From Sarocladium kiliense (taxonomy: Eukaryota; Ascomycota; Sordariomycetes; Hypocreales; Sarocladiaceae): DNA of 64,000 nucleotides. This document shows positions 42,683 to 54,692 of this stretch, piece after piece. The translations under genes were made by a program, and so were the position numbers. The notes under the pieces were generated by a model. The model ran no database searches, was not told the origin of the DNA, and saw only the letters and a list, made by a program, of their open reading frames with translations. The stretch covers positions 434,001-498,000 of the forward strand of contig JAUZTG010000036.1 in NCBI GenBank assembly GCA_030734395.1. The letters run 5' to 3'. The number at the start of each line of letters is the position of its first letter. Position 1 is the first letter of the stretch.

Positions 42683-45252
42683 CTATCCGTAACCATGCCT
42701 CAAGTCGTCGTACGAGTCAGTCATAGTCTGGTGCATCGCCTCTTGTTCCGATCTCATAGACGACACCGAGAACCAATTCGTCATGCTCTCGTTCCCCATC
42801 ATCCCGTGATACCCAGCGTGGCTCTGCGTCACCTCCGATCCCGAACCCCCAAGAAGCATCTCCAGATTATAGAAGTCAATGCCCTTCTCAAGCGGAGCCA
42901 GTCCACTCGCACGGAGTATGGGATCAACCCTTCCCTGATCTTCCACCTCGCACGACGCCACACGCCAGTCCACCACAGAGAGCAATAGATGACTGGGAAC
43001 AGCCTGACTCCCGGGGTTGCTCAGAGCCACGAGCTCATTTTGGGCGATGCGAAGCAGACGCAGGTAGTGACTTCCAACCTGCCAGTATCTGCTGAGTCCC
43101 CCAAGAGACTGTATGAGCTGGTCGAAATAATGTGGTGCTATAGCCCGGTCACGGTAGCGAGATGCAAGGCAATACCGAGCACCAACCCAAAGAGCCCAGG
43201 CAAATGGCCACCCGAGTCGATCAGCATTCGGCCCCTTTGGAAGCAGCAGGGCGGCAATCCGAGTCATCTGCTCAACGCTACGGATGCACTGCAGTCTGCT
43301 GTCCTCAGCAAAAGTAGCTAAACGAGTCCCCCCTTGTGGTGGCTGCTGATGGGTCATGAAGTCGCCGAGCCCATGCAGATAGATCCTTAGTGCATAGTAG
43401 TACACGTTCAATGTAGCAACCAGAGGAGAGGAATGATGCTGCTGCCCAGACTCAAGCCTCATTTCACCCACAGGAATGCGCATAGTGGCTGGAAGCTGCG
43501 CGAACCACGTGTCCATGGTGCTGGACCAGTCTATCACCGACTGGAACCACCCATCTGACGGCATCTCTGCGCTGTGCTCGAACTGAACAAAGTCAATATA
43601 GAGAGCATGAAGGCTCCTCGAGATGTCCAAAAGCTCCAGCTGGTAGTTGAAGACAAGCTGGGTAGTCGGTATGGTTATCGAGACGGTACTGTTGCTGTCT
43701 GGGCTTGGCTGGGCGCCCTCGAAATTGAAACCGGTTGTATTGAAAGACGAAGGAGTATTTCCGTCATGCCAGAGAGCACTTCGAAAGGGAGAGAGGTTCT
43801 GTATAACCTGGTTGCTCATATCAGAGGCATGTCGTGTTGTAATGGCAACATAACAGTCCAAGGCATAGATGGCCCAGAATAATCTCCTGATGGAGCTCAC
43901 ATCTGGCGTAGCAGCCTGTGCAGCCTCATCTGCCGCAGACGCCATCCGCAAAGCGTGGCCCGAGCCGCTCGTCTCCAGCTGCTGGGCCAGCTTGACCGCT
44001 ACAGCTAGAACACCCCAGACCTGTGGGCCATTGGTCATGCCGGACAGATCTAGAGCGAGAACAGTAAGCGCCTCAAGTGTATGATACGAAGGTTCCTCCA
44101 ATGCCTCGACCAGGATTGTCCTCTTGCAGTACTTCCAAAAGGCATCTCGTCTGCTTTGTGTAAGCCGGGGATCCATTGAGTACTGCAGCGTAGCACCAAA
44201 CAGGGCATAGGTGATCAAGGACGGCTCGCCGACTTGCACGTAATCAGCAAAGATATGCCTCACGTCGAGGAATGGGAGCCAATGGTGAACATGACGAAAG
44301 TAGAGGGATGTGAGTGAGAGGACGAGGTCATCTGGTGGCTTCATCTCCTTGATCCTCCCTGTGCGAACCACTGTTGGAGCATTGAGGTGCTTCTCTCTCC
44401 ATTCTGTGCTGTCATCTGCCGAATCCGAGGCCTGTTCAGCATTGCCAGAGAATCGACTTCTAGTCTGTTCTTCTTCCTGGCTTCGTGAAGCATTGTCCTC
44501 TGATGTAGCGACTTCCAGTGTGGCGACTGTTGCAGATGATCCTATGGTCGATGCTGGGTGAGCAGTGATTCCTTCTGTGGCTTGGTCCGAGTTATTGCCA
44601 CGCTGAAGACGAGATATCTCTGCTTCAAGATGGACTAAGGGCGCAGATAGGATTTGTCAGAACACAGTATCTCATAAAGGCATCACAGGCTCATGTCAAT
44701 GAGGACCTCTGGCCTCGCGATAGTATCATCATACTCCGACATAGAGCTGACTAAGTATACCCCAGAAAGGCATGGCACAAGCACCCAAGGTCAAACTCAC
44801 GGATCTTGTCTTCCAGGAGCTGCCTATGCCCCATGGGAAACCCCGGGGGCCGTCGGGTGGAAGCATACTCGCAAGGCACCAAGGCAACTCGGCATCGCTC
44901 ACACTTGGGCACCTGACGGTCACATCTCGCCTTTCTTGCTTTACAGCGCTCACACCTGCAGCCGAGCGAATGCGAGGTTAGTCCTCAGCCTGCAGGAGAG
45001 TCGACACAGGGGCGGGGACCGTTCTTTCACTCACGCGACTTGCTTGCGCGGCGGTGCGCTACTGCTGCTGCTTTCTGCATGGCACAGGAAGAATCCAAGC
45101 AAGTCAGCTGCCGATTCTCATCCCAAAGCTACGGAATACGCTGTCTTCGGCCGTCGGGTCAAAGCAGCCCGACAACGGGGCAGAAGTGTGGACTCACCAC
45201 GAGCTCGACTGGCGTTCTCGGACATGGAGGACAATGAGGATGTCGGAGTCAT
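42683..45252 (-). CDS. Second Zn(II)2Cys6 regulator, paralogue of the RhaR-like factor
   Basis: Four exons are inferred: 45252-45198, 45074-45035, 44955-44801 and 44634-42683, giving 733 aa. Joining them restores PPRKQVACERCKARKARC, then DRQVPKCERCRVALVPC, a full binuclear zinc cluster, followed by HLEAEISRLQRG, a short coiled coil. The middle homology region resembles the RhaR-like protein in the same window: both have LxxLYFRHxxxWxPxL, a YSxDxRLTxxRR stretch, a LEALTVLALDLSG-like helix, and a RLFWxxYxLDxY motif. The proteins therefore appear to be paralogues with diverged DNA-binding residues (KARKAR versus KQRKVK). It lies between the intracellular GH78 and the transporter, so it may control the hydrolase/transporter half of the locus. 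Exon 4 begins after a 166-bp intron, longer than the others. Confidence 0.8.
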
Positions 45253-45934
45253 CGGGAGAGCAGCAGGAGAGAATCCCGTCTCAGCTCACGCAAGCACAAG
45301 TATACCACCGGCCTAGGTTATGCCTGCAAGCCGGGGTCCCAGGCTTGTCTTATAGATCCGCCTTCTAGTCAGCTCCACACATGCAGCCCAGTCGCGAGAC
45401 TATCGGAGTAACATAGTGCGATGGCATCCCCGCAGTCGAGGTCGAGACAAACTTGGGGAAATCTTTTGTTGGAACACATGGGACAATAGTCTGGGGCAGA
45501 TGCCGCTATTTGGTGGCGTTAGCTGGAGTCATCCGATCAGGCCCTTGTTGTCCCCAGATCAGGAGATGAGTTTGACTCGGTAATGTCAGGCAAGGTGCTC
45601 CAAGCTTCTCCAAGGAATGAGGCTAGGGCTCATGTCTGGCCGAGCCCGGATCCGTGTGCATCGTACACAAGTCTTCCTGTCTTTGTAACTAACCTGCCCA
45701 GTAGCACTGCCTAAGACAGAGGAGGAGGAGGAGGAGGCTGAGATGCTGGGCATATAAAGACCTAGGCGCATTCCAGGATCTGCATCACCTCAACCACTGA
45801 TCTGTCTGACTCCCTGTCTGTCTTATTTATCTTTTATCAGACACATACACTGCAGCTCACTCTCTCCGCATTCTCTTCTTTCTACTCGGCCAACAGTGCC
45901 CTTTGCCTTCTGAAAGGATAACCCCCAATCCACC
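45253..45934. promoter_or_regulatory. Divergent promoter between second regulator and MFS transporter
   Basis: Contains a (GAG)n run at about 45718-45736 and a TATAAA at 45752-45757 roughly 180 bp before the transporter ATG, followed by a C/T-rich leader. No gene is seen. Confidence 0.5.
45752..45757 (+). promoter_or_regulatory. TATA box of the MFS transporter gene
   Basis: TATAAA within GGGCATATAAAGACC upstream of the transporter. Confidence 0.5.
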
Positions 45935-47628
45935 ATGGGCATCCGTGGCCAGGCTACTCACGGCGCGGCTGCACCAGCCACGGCCGTCGAGGCTCTTCCT
46001 TCAGCTCCCGAATCGACTCTCGATACTAAGCATTGGTGGCGCCATCCAAACCTTCGGGCTCTGAACCTTTGGCTCCTGATTCCTCTGTTGTCTATCTTCT
46101 CTCAGGGGTAAGTGAACGTCTTTGCGAACTGGGGTGATGATGCCTCCAGGACACTTCATCTATATAGCTAGCTATCAACCCTCGTTCTTCTTGATGCTAA
46201 CCTTGTCTTTTGCTCTGTTCTAGTTTCGATGGCTCTATGATGAACGGTCTTCAATCTGTAACCCACTGGCGTAACTACTTCGGTACCCCCGTCGGCGCAA
46301 CCCTTGGTATCTTCAACGCAGCTTATCCCCTCGGTGGCATCGTTGGTGTCTTCTTCATCTCTCCTGTTGCCGATCGCTGGGGTCGCCGCGCCGGTCTTGG
46401 TCTGGGTGCCATTGTCAGCATCGTTGGTGCTATCCTGCAGGGTGCCGCTCAGAACATCGCCATGTTTGTCATCTCTCGCCTCATCATCGGCTCTGGCTCC
46501 GTCATTGTTGCTGGTGTTGGTGCTCCTTGGATCACTGAGATCGCTCACCCTTCTCACCGTGCTACCGCCACTGCGCTCTTCCTGACGTTCTACTCTTTGG
46601 GCGCCATCACTGCTGGGTGGACCACTTTCGGCACATTCCGCATCAATGGCGAGGCTTCTTGGAGGATTCCCTCTGGTCTCCAGGCTCTGCCGAATGTTAT
46701 CCAGATCATCTTCCTGTTCTGGGTTCCAGAGTCGCCGAGATGGCTCGTTAGTGTGGGACGCAAGGAGGAGGCCCATGCTATGCTTATCAAGTACCATGGT
46801 GAGGGTAATGCGGACGATCCCGTGGTTCGCTTCGAGTTTGACGAGATCACAAGGACACTGGAGGATGAGCAATCCCATGCTGGCAAAGGTCTTGTCGCCA
46901 GCGCTAAGGAATTCGTCGGCACTCCAGGTAACAGGAAGCGAGTGGCCATCCTCATCTGGGCTGCCATCTGTTCCCAAATGTCTGGCAACGCCTTTGTCTC
47001 CTACTATCTCTCTCCTATTCTCACTTCTGTTGGTCTGAAGACCGACTTGCAGCAGACTCTGATCAACGCCACCAACCAGATGCTGTCCTGGTTCTCTGCC
47101 ATCTACTTTGCGACCCTCCCTGAGAAGCTTGGCCGTCGTCTCATGTTCTTGTGGTCGCTGGTCGCCATGTGGGTTGTCGTCATCTCCATCACCGCTGGCA
47201 GCGCCATGTTTGCTAAAGACGAAAGCAACAAGGCCGCCGCTTACTCCGTTGTCGTCTTCCTCTACCTGTTCTCCCCGGCATACAACTTCGGTTTCAACGG
47301 CAACCTGGGCCTGTACATTCCTGAGATCCTCCCGTTCTTTATGCGGACCCGTGGTGTTTCGTTCTTCTACTTCATCCAATTCTGCTTCATGATTCTCTCG
47401 ACTTTTGCCGTGCCCATTGGTCTTCAGGATATCCAGTGGCGACTCTACCCAATCTTTGTGGGTTGGATCATTGTCGAGTTCGTCGTGCTGTACCTCCTCT
47501 TCCCGGAAACTAAGGGTCCCTCTCTCGAAGACATCGCCTATATCTTTGATGGACACCCAAATCTGGATGAGGAGAGAGACCTTGACGAGAAGGAAACCCG
47601 TGTCGAGGTTGGGGAGCACAAGTCTTGA
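45935..47628 (+). CDS. MFS sugar porter (lactose permease/hexose transporter-like), candidate rhamnose or rhamnoside transporter
   Basis: Two exons, 45935-46107 and 46224-47628 (intron GTAAGT...TCTAG, 116 bp), give 525 aa. The intron splits FSQGFDGSMMNGLQSV at the end of helix 1, a site often split in this family. Sugar-porter motifs are complete: ADRWGRRAG after helix 2, SRLIIGSGSV, PESPRWLVSVGRKEEA before the central loop, EKLGRRLM, and PETKGPSLEDIAYIFDG at the C-terminus. Twelve membrane helices can be counted. GFDGSMMNGLQ and ITEIAHPSHR place it near fungal lactose/cellodextrin-type permeases, a group that transports oligosaccharides as well as monosaccharides. Its place next to an intracellular GH78 and rhamnose enzymes makes rhamnose or a rhamnose-containing glycoside a reasonable substrate, but that is context-based. 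The C-terminal tail is acidic. Confidence 0.9.
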
Positions 47629-48893
47629 AGTGCTCCAGGGTCAGCAAGACAATGGGAAGAATTGTGCCTGTGTCTTCATTGGAAAGCAGCACAATCAGTA
47701 TCATGCTGAGGGTGCTGTCATGTGCAAGGGTAGCTATCACTGTTCCCTACCTGCCATAGGCTTGAGGGGAACCATCACTCCTGTACATCACATCTGGTTT
47801 GCTTGCTTTGCATCTTAAACCTGATGTAATTAATTCCTATTATCCACAGCTCGCTCCTTTGATCGTGACATGTAACAGGTGCAGGGTAGTTTCGGGATTC
47901 AAGGGGGATAGCATTGCGACGAGCTCCAGACTATTCGGTTAACTAGCAGGTTGCAAATTAATTTGGTTAAACATTAACGATCTTTTTTACTACATGTGAG
48001 TTATTCATTCAGAGCCTTTGAGGCGAACTGGACATCGTGCCATAATCATGAGCTTGACGTCTCCCAAAGGCACGTGTGCCGAGCATAGATGCCTCGTGGA
48101 CGTCCCATCTACACCCCGTGTCTCACCGCCGCAACCTACGTCGTTGTACATTAGACGCTTTACTTTAGGCCAGCATATGTCTGCAAGCCACATTGTGTTG
48201 TAGCTATGTCACCGCAGCGCCGACACATCCGCCAACATCATCAAATCTCTTGGCAGCATCTCTTTGCCTGCCGGAACCTCAAAGCTGCCCAGCTACCATG
48301 GACATTGATGTTGTTCAAGGCCATGCCAAGTCCAGCTTTGCGAAGCAGGATTGTGGAGAAACTGAGAGTCTGACAATGTGGCTTGTGTTAGGCACATCCT
48401 ACGACGTGGATGCCAAACATACGGACGGGAGTTATAGACAAGGGTAAGCGATCATCCAAAGCAGCCGGATGCGCACGTAGCCGACTGGACGTCAAGAGCG
48501 TGCCCAACGTAGAAACATCAACGCCTCGAAACGTGTCCTCGGTAATGGTGCGAGCATGCCAGTTTGCCAGTCAATGATCATCACCTGCCAGCTCGGGTCT
48601 CTCCCGAATGACAGCGGAATGATCTGTAAGAACACTTCGGTTCTCCCCCGTTCATATCGATGTACCTGCCATCGACAAACCCGACAAAAGATACGTATCC
48701 GTTAATTAAACTTTGCCATCACCACAAGTCACGACATTCCACAATCATCTCGATGATAAAGCCTCGCCCGAAATGTACCGAGCGAAAACCACGCTTATCA
48801 TTCGAGGTACATTCTCTAACGCCGAGCTATCGCTGCGTAAGGCAGGTACCAACAAGCATAATCACGCTTCGTATCCCGCAAAGTGGCATCAAC

Positions 48894-48912
48894 ACCACAC
48901 ACACACACACCC
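48894..48912. repeat. (CA)n dinucleotide microsatellite
   Basis: About eight to nine CA units within an intergenic stretch. Confidence 0.85.
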
Positions 48913-51900
48913 CGGCGGACGAGACGCCGGTCTGTTTCGAACATAACAACCACTAGCAACCCAAATACAGCGGAGCAAGGTTCAACATGGCGATTTGATT
49001 CGATGTCAGATTGCGCTGTGCTGGAACAATCGTGAGGGAGAAAAGCCCCTTGGCTGTGCAAGGCGTCGGTCCGGTTCAGGCGGGGCGGAGGTGACGTCAC
49101 GGCCTGATTCCGCCCCGAGGGCCCCACAGGGCAGGGGCTTGGGGAGGTGGCCGTGACCAATCAAAATTCTGACAATTCTATGGAGACACGGAACCTCCGT
49201 ATTCGAGGGAACGGTTCCCCGATTGGTTTAGCGTAAGGGTCCGTTCCTGGATGTCTCGTCTGACTCTACAGTTAACACATTGTACGGAGTATAGGCACAG
49301 CAATTCAGAGGTGGGAGAGGCATTACCAGGTCGCTTTCAGGTGATAGTGCATGTGATGCTTCGCAGAATGCTCTGTCTTGAAGTCAAAGGCTGACGATTT
49401 GATAGAAGCCAAAGAGGTTCCTGTTCAACTCATACAAGAACTATGAAGGACTTACAGAGTCTCGCATTGAAATGCAATACAACCCCTCATGCCCAATAAT
49501 GTCAAGTTTTCGAGCCAATCAAGCTTTATAGTGCGTGTTATTCTTCATTCGTTATGACCTCCAGTCCCATCATGATCATCCGTTGGTTGACTGCGATACA
49601 CACATCACACATATCACCAGCAGCTTGTGCGGTCCTAGACGGGTGGGATTTCCAATCGCTTCTGAAAGATGCTCAAGTTTTACAAGGTTGAGGTGGTCTG
49701 GATCATGTCGAATGCTTCAGTGGGTGATGCCTGATCTTCATCAGGTCCGTTTAGGATCAATTCAACCCACTTCTGAATGTGTGTTGAAAGTTCGACTTCA
49801 CCGAAGAAGACTGAGATGCTTGTGTTGAAGGGGCTGTACTGACAATGATAGTAGCAGTGGCGTGCAGCTTTCCCATAGCAATGCCTGGACATTAAAGAGC
49901 GGTTGCAACCTAATACGTAATCCAAGAGGATGGCACGGAGAATATGGATTGACCCAAAAGGTCTCGGTACTATTCTCCATTGCTTCGGCTTTTCAAGCTC
50001 GGTGAGCTTCCATCCAACGTGTCAGCTCTTCGTCTTCACTCCTGTTTCTCGGGAAGAATCTCATGGGGTCTCTAAGCTGTGAACTGCAGGTCATTGACGA
50101 GACTATCCCAGTACCCTCAGACGTGCGCTAGAGGGCGCCTTACCCATTGGAGGCTTTTTGATTTATACAGAACACAACCCATGGTTTCACGGTTTGAGTT
50201 TTACAGGCTTACATGTGCGACATGCTCAAATAGCTCTGCGTCTTGTCTTCACAGAATGGGTCGAATCACTGTGGTTCGAGGTTCTCAAGCCAGACCATCC
50301 AACAATCCACTTTTCAGAAGACAACAGTGACAGGCTTCCGACGAGCGTGAAAAGACATAGCTCTCATCCATCCAGCCTCGACAGAGCCAGGGCCAGCAGA
50401 GGTTGGATTGGCAGGAGGACCATTGTCGTTGGCCAGGGAGCTCCACTGAATCTGGAGAACTGGGGCCATCAATCTCAGGGGGTCCTTTGTGCCATAACAA
50501 ACAAATGTTGCATCATCAACGCGTCTGCATCCTTCCAACAAAAGCGAAGCCACTTGTCTTTGAACCATCAGTACAGAGTACAACCATCACAAATCAGATT
50601 GCTTCATTTCAAGGCGCTCGCACTGCATGGCCGAGCTTTGTCTTCCCTGTCTCTCATGACAAGACATTATCGTCCATCTGTCCGAGCCAAGCCGCCCGTG
50701 GGCCTTGAACCCACAACGTGCGCGCCCAGGTCCACCCTCGCGTTGCAATTCAGCTGGGTCCCCTGTATCGAGAATGAGGGGTTGGATCTCTGTTATCGTC
50801 TTCCGAGTGAGGCATCTGGGGTTATGTGTCGTTGACATGCAGGCATTGAAGGCATAGGTGCCCACTGATGAGCGTTGCATCACTTTGTGCCGAGTCAAGG
50901 CGCTCTGGTCTACGGTTTCATTCGCCGAGCGGGTCTCCGGGAGATGTGACGATACGCTGCCGGCTTTGATGATGATGCCAGTGAGCAGCATGTTGCTATG
51001 GGTATGGAGTCGGGCTGAGACGACCAGGCGCTAAGACGGTGTGAAAGGGCGAGCCAGCCCAGCTCACCGCATCAGTGTCGTCATAGGCAGATAGGCCTAT
51101 CGACAAATAGCCATTGGCCCCTCCGGTTCACAGGTATCCAGGGTCTTGCTATACCGCCTTGAGATCAGCGCCAATGGCGAGGGTAGTCTATTGACTGGTT
51201 AGCTCGCGAAACGCACACCGAAAAAGTAGTGTAATGCGCGGCGCAGAAGAGTACCCCTCCACACCATGTTCGGTTTCACAGTTTTATTTGAGAGTTTCTC
51301 TTATCGTAGGAGCCGGCATTTTGTCGCGAGGATCGGCGGCTGCAACGCCCGTCGCCCTTGCTGACTGACTCTCTCTCACAGGCCGGTGGGTGTCCCCTCG
51401 TTGAGCTGAACCCTGGAAGGATGGGCTGTTGGGCTGCTTCCTCCTCCATCACCGTACATGACGCCAAGAAGCAGAAGCCGGCCGAGTGCTCGCAAGCCAC
51501 CTCGATCCTATCAGTGGATTAAGGACAAGGCTGTGTGATTCGCTGCATCGTCTGGTGGGCGGACCCCGAGCAGCATCAAAGCCAAGGAGGTGGTGGCAGT
51601 AATAGCCGCATCAGGGCCAGGGACCAGTCGTTGCCGTAAGGATCTTACACAGCATCCAGGATGGAGGGACGGACCATGCGGTGGCTTGCAGTGGCTTGCA
51701 TGAGTGATGGGTGCAAATCAGTGCAGAGGCTGCAGGCAGGCAATCAAAGGTGTGCCACCGTCTGTAACGGTAGCCGAAGCTGAAGGTGTGAAGCCAGGCT
51801 CCACTCTCCATCGCAAGACCCAGTTTCTGCCAAATCGGGCGGCCGTCTCTCGATGACTAAGGGAAGAGTTTTCCTCGCCTCAGGTCGCGCTGCCATTCCG

Positions 51901-52671
51901 TCCTGCCAGAACTGGTACCGTCTAGAAACATGGCCGAAGTTGGGATAGCCACCAGCAAAATCTGTGCAATGAAAAGCCTAACGGGACGGCACAACGATGG
52001 CCCATTTCGATGCATCATTGGATTTCTCAGCCATCACCGTCGTCACATGGGTCCACGGCTCCGCGAGCCGATGCAGACGGTAGCCTGGGGGGAGGGCCCT
52101 GATGACGCTGGATGCAGCAGTAAGCAGGCATCTCTGGCATCCTGTAGTCAATAGCACGACTGACTGATCTGACTGGCCTCCTTCAGCCTTGAGACCAGGG
52201 GTCCTCTGCGGTTCGACGTCGACCTGCAGACAAGAAGTGTCACAGTAGACCATCAAGCGTTATCAGGCCAACACAGTCAATGCCGTGCGTATACGCCTCT
52301 TCCTCACGTCCGAGTATATGCACATCCAAACAAACAAGCCCATGCCGATCCTTGTCTCCTTGTCCCTGCAACAGCCGAGACGCTGGATCTCTACAAAGTA
52401 CCTACCTTCTGTGTCAGAGATACGGCGCTATCACAACCTCAGCTTCTCGAAAAGCCTCCCGTCGTGAGGCTCCGCCAAGCCATGCTCCCTGACGTGCGGC
52501 TCGTCATTCCTCCTTGCCAGGGCAGGCATGGCATTGCTACGAAAATACCTCGTTCCTTCGCTCATTTCCGCCTCTGACGCAGGTACTGGCGAAACAAGAG
52601 GCTAGCTGCAAACTTGACTAGAGAGACTTTTTTATCGGTGCCTCCACCGGAGCGGATCCCGCCAACGCCAA

Positions 52672-53031
52672 TGGTGGATATCGCTCTGTCGCACGCTTCC
52701 ACCCACCATCATCGCCACGGTGGGAATGACTCGGGCTGCCACGGCGAGATAGGTACTTCCAGCAACTACTGTACGGACACCCCTCGCAGAAGTCACCACT
52801 CTCACGGTTACGCTCTCGGCGGCACGGGCGCGCGCGAAGGAAGTTTCGATCATGATGCCATGGACGAAACGACGCCGGCCCAAGGCAAAGGCACGCCTAT
52901 GGACCCCGAGTGGTTGGATGACGGCGATTGTGGACACAGGAGAACCACCTTTGGAACCCCCTGGAGAACCATTCGGGATGACAACCAACCTCTGATGGCC
53001 TCACGCCCTCTTACACGGCTACGTACTACGT
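52672..53031 (+). CDS. Doubtful His-rich hypothetical ORF
   Basis: An ATG-started frame of about 119 codons beginning MVDIALSHASTHHHRHGG, rich in His, Thr, Gly and Asp, ending SRPLTRLRTT. Third positions are moderately C/T-rich as in nearby genes, which is the only support. No domain, signal peptide or intron is recognisable, and the opposite strand is open too, so this may be chance. Confidence 0.2.
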
Positions 53032-53363
53032 AGGCACTGCAAACTCGTTCATTCCCGTTGCTTCTAAAGGCTGTGCGCCTGTTGACTCAACTTCCGAGCA
53101 GCTTGGTATAAGAACCCAAAGGCCTCCCACCGTTCTTGACGGTAGACTCTCTCTTGATACATCTTTCTCTCATCCGAAGCTACTATCACATTCACATCAA
53201 CATCAACTTGACTTGACTACATTACATTGGTATCAGTCAACCTTGCTTCACCTTTTAGGAACAACTCAACAACACCACTCCAACAACTTACACCGTGGGA
53301 GCATCACAGCACCCGCGCTACCCTTACTTTCCGAACCGACACAGTACCACAAACTCCTTCATC

Positions 53364-54692
53364 ATGCCTGCCGGTCAAATCCCCAAGAGGCAAAACACTG
53401 CCACCAAGTTCTATGACAATGTCAGCGAGGCAAAGGGCCAGATCGCCAGAGTAATGGCCGAGAATGGCACTCCCTCTGAGCCTCCCACCGCCCCTGGCTC
53501 ACCAGAACTCGATTCCTCAAGAACGAGCGTCTCCAGCAGTGGCGCCCAGTCTCCCGTCAACCCTCCTCTCGATCTCACAGTCGCCGACCGTTTCGTGTTT
53601 GCCTTCGATATTGACGGCGTTCTCGTCCGTGGTGGCAAGGCTATCCCCGAGGCAATCGAGGCTATGAAGGTTCTCAACGGTGAGAACGAATATGGCATCA
53701 ACGTCCCTCATATCTTCCTCACCAACGGTGGTGGTAAGACCGAGGAGGAGCGTTGCGGCGATCTCTCCAAGCAGCTGGAGGTTGATATCAAGCCTGGCCA
53801 GTTCATCTGCGGTCACACCCCTATGCGCGAGATGGCTGAGACCTACAAGACCGTCCTCGTCATTGGTGGTGAGGGCGAGAAGTGCCGTCTCGTCGCTGAG
53901 GGCTACGGCTTCAAGGACGTCGTTACTCCCGGCGACATCATTAAGCACGACGCTGCCACTACTCCTTTCCGCAAGCTCACCGACGAAGAGTTGAAGAACT
54001 CCCGCGAGCGTGACTTTACCGACGTCACCATCGATGCCGTCTTCGTCTTCGCCGACTCCCGCGACTGGGCCGGTGACATTCAGATCATGCTCGACCTCGC
54101 CATGTCCCAGGGTGGCAAGCTCGGTACCCGTTCCGAGACCTTCGACCAGGGTCCGCCCGTCTACTTCTCCCACAACGACGTTGTCTGGTCCGCCGCTCAC
54201 GAGCACGTCCGCCTCGGTATGGGTGCTCTCCGCCGCATGTTCGAGGTCACCTTCAAGGACCTCACTGGCGGTAAGGGCAAGCTCAACACCCACGCCTTCG
54301 GCAAGCCCCAGGTTTCCACCTTCGAGTTCGCGTCCCGCCTCATGGGACAGTGGCGCAAGAGTGCACACGGCCTTGTCGCACCACCGAAGACCGTCTACTT
54401 CGTTGGTGACACACCCGAGAGTGACATCCGCGGTACCAACGCCGTCAACGAGAAGGCTGAGAACGATTGGTACAGCATTCTCGTCGAGACTGGTGTCTAC
54501 CAACCCGGCACCGAGCCCGCCTACAAGCCTCGTGTCACCGTTCCCAACGTTCTCGACGCTGTCAACCACGGCATTCGTCGCGAGATGGAGATGCGCGGTC
54601 GCAAGCCCAGCTCTCACCAGCCCACGAAGCTTGACCTCATCGCCGAGAAACCCGTTGAGATCATGGATCTCGACCAGACTCCTGTTGCTTAA
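53364..54692 (+). CDS. HAD-superfamily hydrolase, class IIA, CECR5/HDHD5-like
   Basis: A single-exon 442-aa protein beginning MPAGQIPKRQNTATKFYDNV. After a Ser/Pro-rich N-terminal extension (about 1-65) the HAD core starts with FAFDIDGVLVRGGKAIPEA (motif I, nucleophile Asp in DIDG), then HIFLTNGGGKTEEER (motif II Thr), a class IIA cap, and YFVGDTPESDIRGTNAVN (motif IV). This matches the CECR5 branch of the family; yeast YKR070W is the counterpart, reported as mitochondrial. The in vivo substrate is not established. The frame is open for 23 codons upstream of the chosen ATG, but that part reads as leader. Strong codon bias (C in third positions) suggests high expression. It is the first gene of a conserved-looking housekeeping block on the right side. 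Confidence 0.9.
   Translation: MPAGQIPKRQNTATKFYDNVSEAKGQIARVMAENGTPSEPPTAPGSPELDSSRTSVSSSGAQSPVNPPLDLTVADRFVFAFDIDGVLVRGGKAIPEAIEAMKVLNGENEYGINVPHIFLTNGGGKTEEERCGDLSKQLEVDIKPGQFICGHTPMREMAETYKTVLVIGGEGEKCRLVAEGYGFKDVVTPGDIIKHDAATTPFRKLTDEELKNSRERDFTDVTIDAVFVFADSRDWAGDIQIMLDLAMSQGGKLGTRSETFDQGPPVYFSHNDVVWSAAHEHVRLGMGALRRMFEVTFKDLTGGKGKLNTHAFGKPQVSTFEFASRLMGQWRKSAHGLVAPPKTVYFVGDTPESDIRGTNAVNEKAENDWYSILVETGVYQPGTEPAYKPRVTVPNVLDAVNHGIRREMEMRGRKPSSHQPTKLDLIAEKPVEIMDLDQTPVA

Larger units (their letters stand above)
47629..53363. other. 5.7-kb gene-poor region
   Basis: Many short frames occur, but I could support no gene. Features seen are a (CA)n run at 48894-48912, a TACGGAGTA motif at 49283-49291, a tRNA T-arm-like hairpin on the minus strand near 50698-50715 without the rest of a tRNA, and a His-rich ORF at 52672-53031 listed separately. 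The right end contains the CECR5-like gene promoter with CAACATCAAC repeats. Confidence 0.45.

Noticed and set aside
46168..47619. 483-codon minus-strand frame antisense to the MFS gene
   Set aside because: It is the shadow of a strongly biased coding exon; the plus strand has complete transporter motifs.
50691..50720. tRNA T-arm-like hairpin on the minus strand (GTGGGTTCAAGGCCCAC)
   Set aside because: The matching 5' acceptor strand, D-arm and anticodon arm cannot be found within tRNA distance, so no tRNA is called.
53517..54617. 366-codon minus-strand frame antisense to the HAD gene
   Set aside because: Shadow of strong codon bias; low-complexity Val/Leu/Glu composition and no domain.
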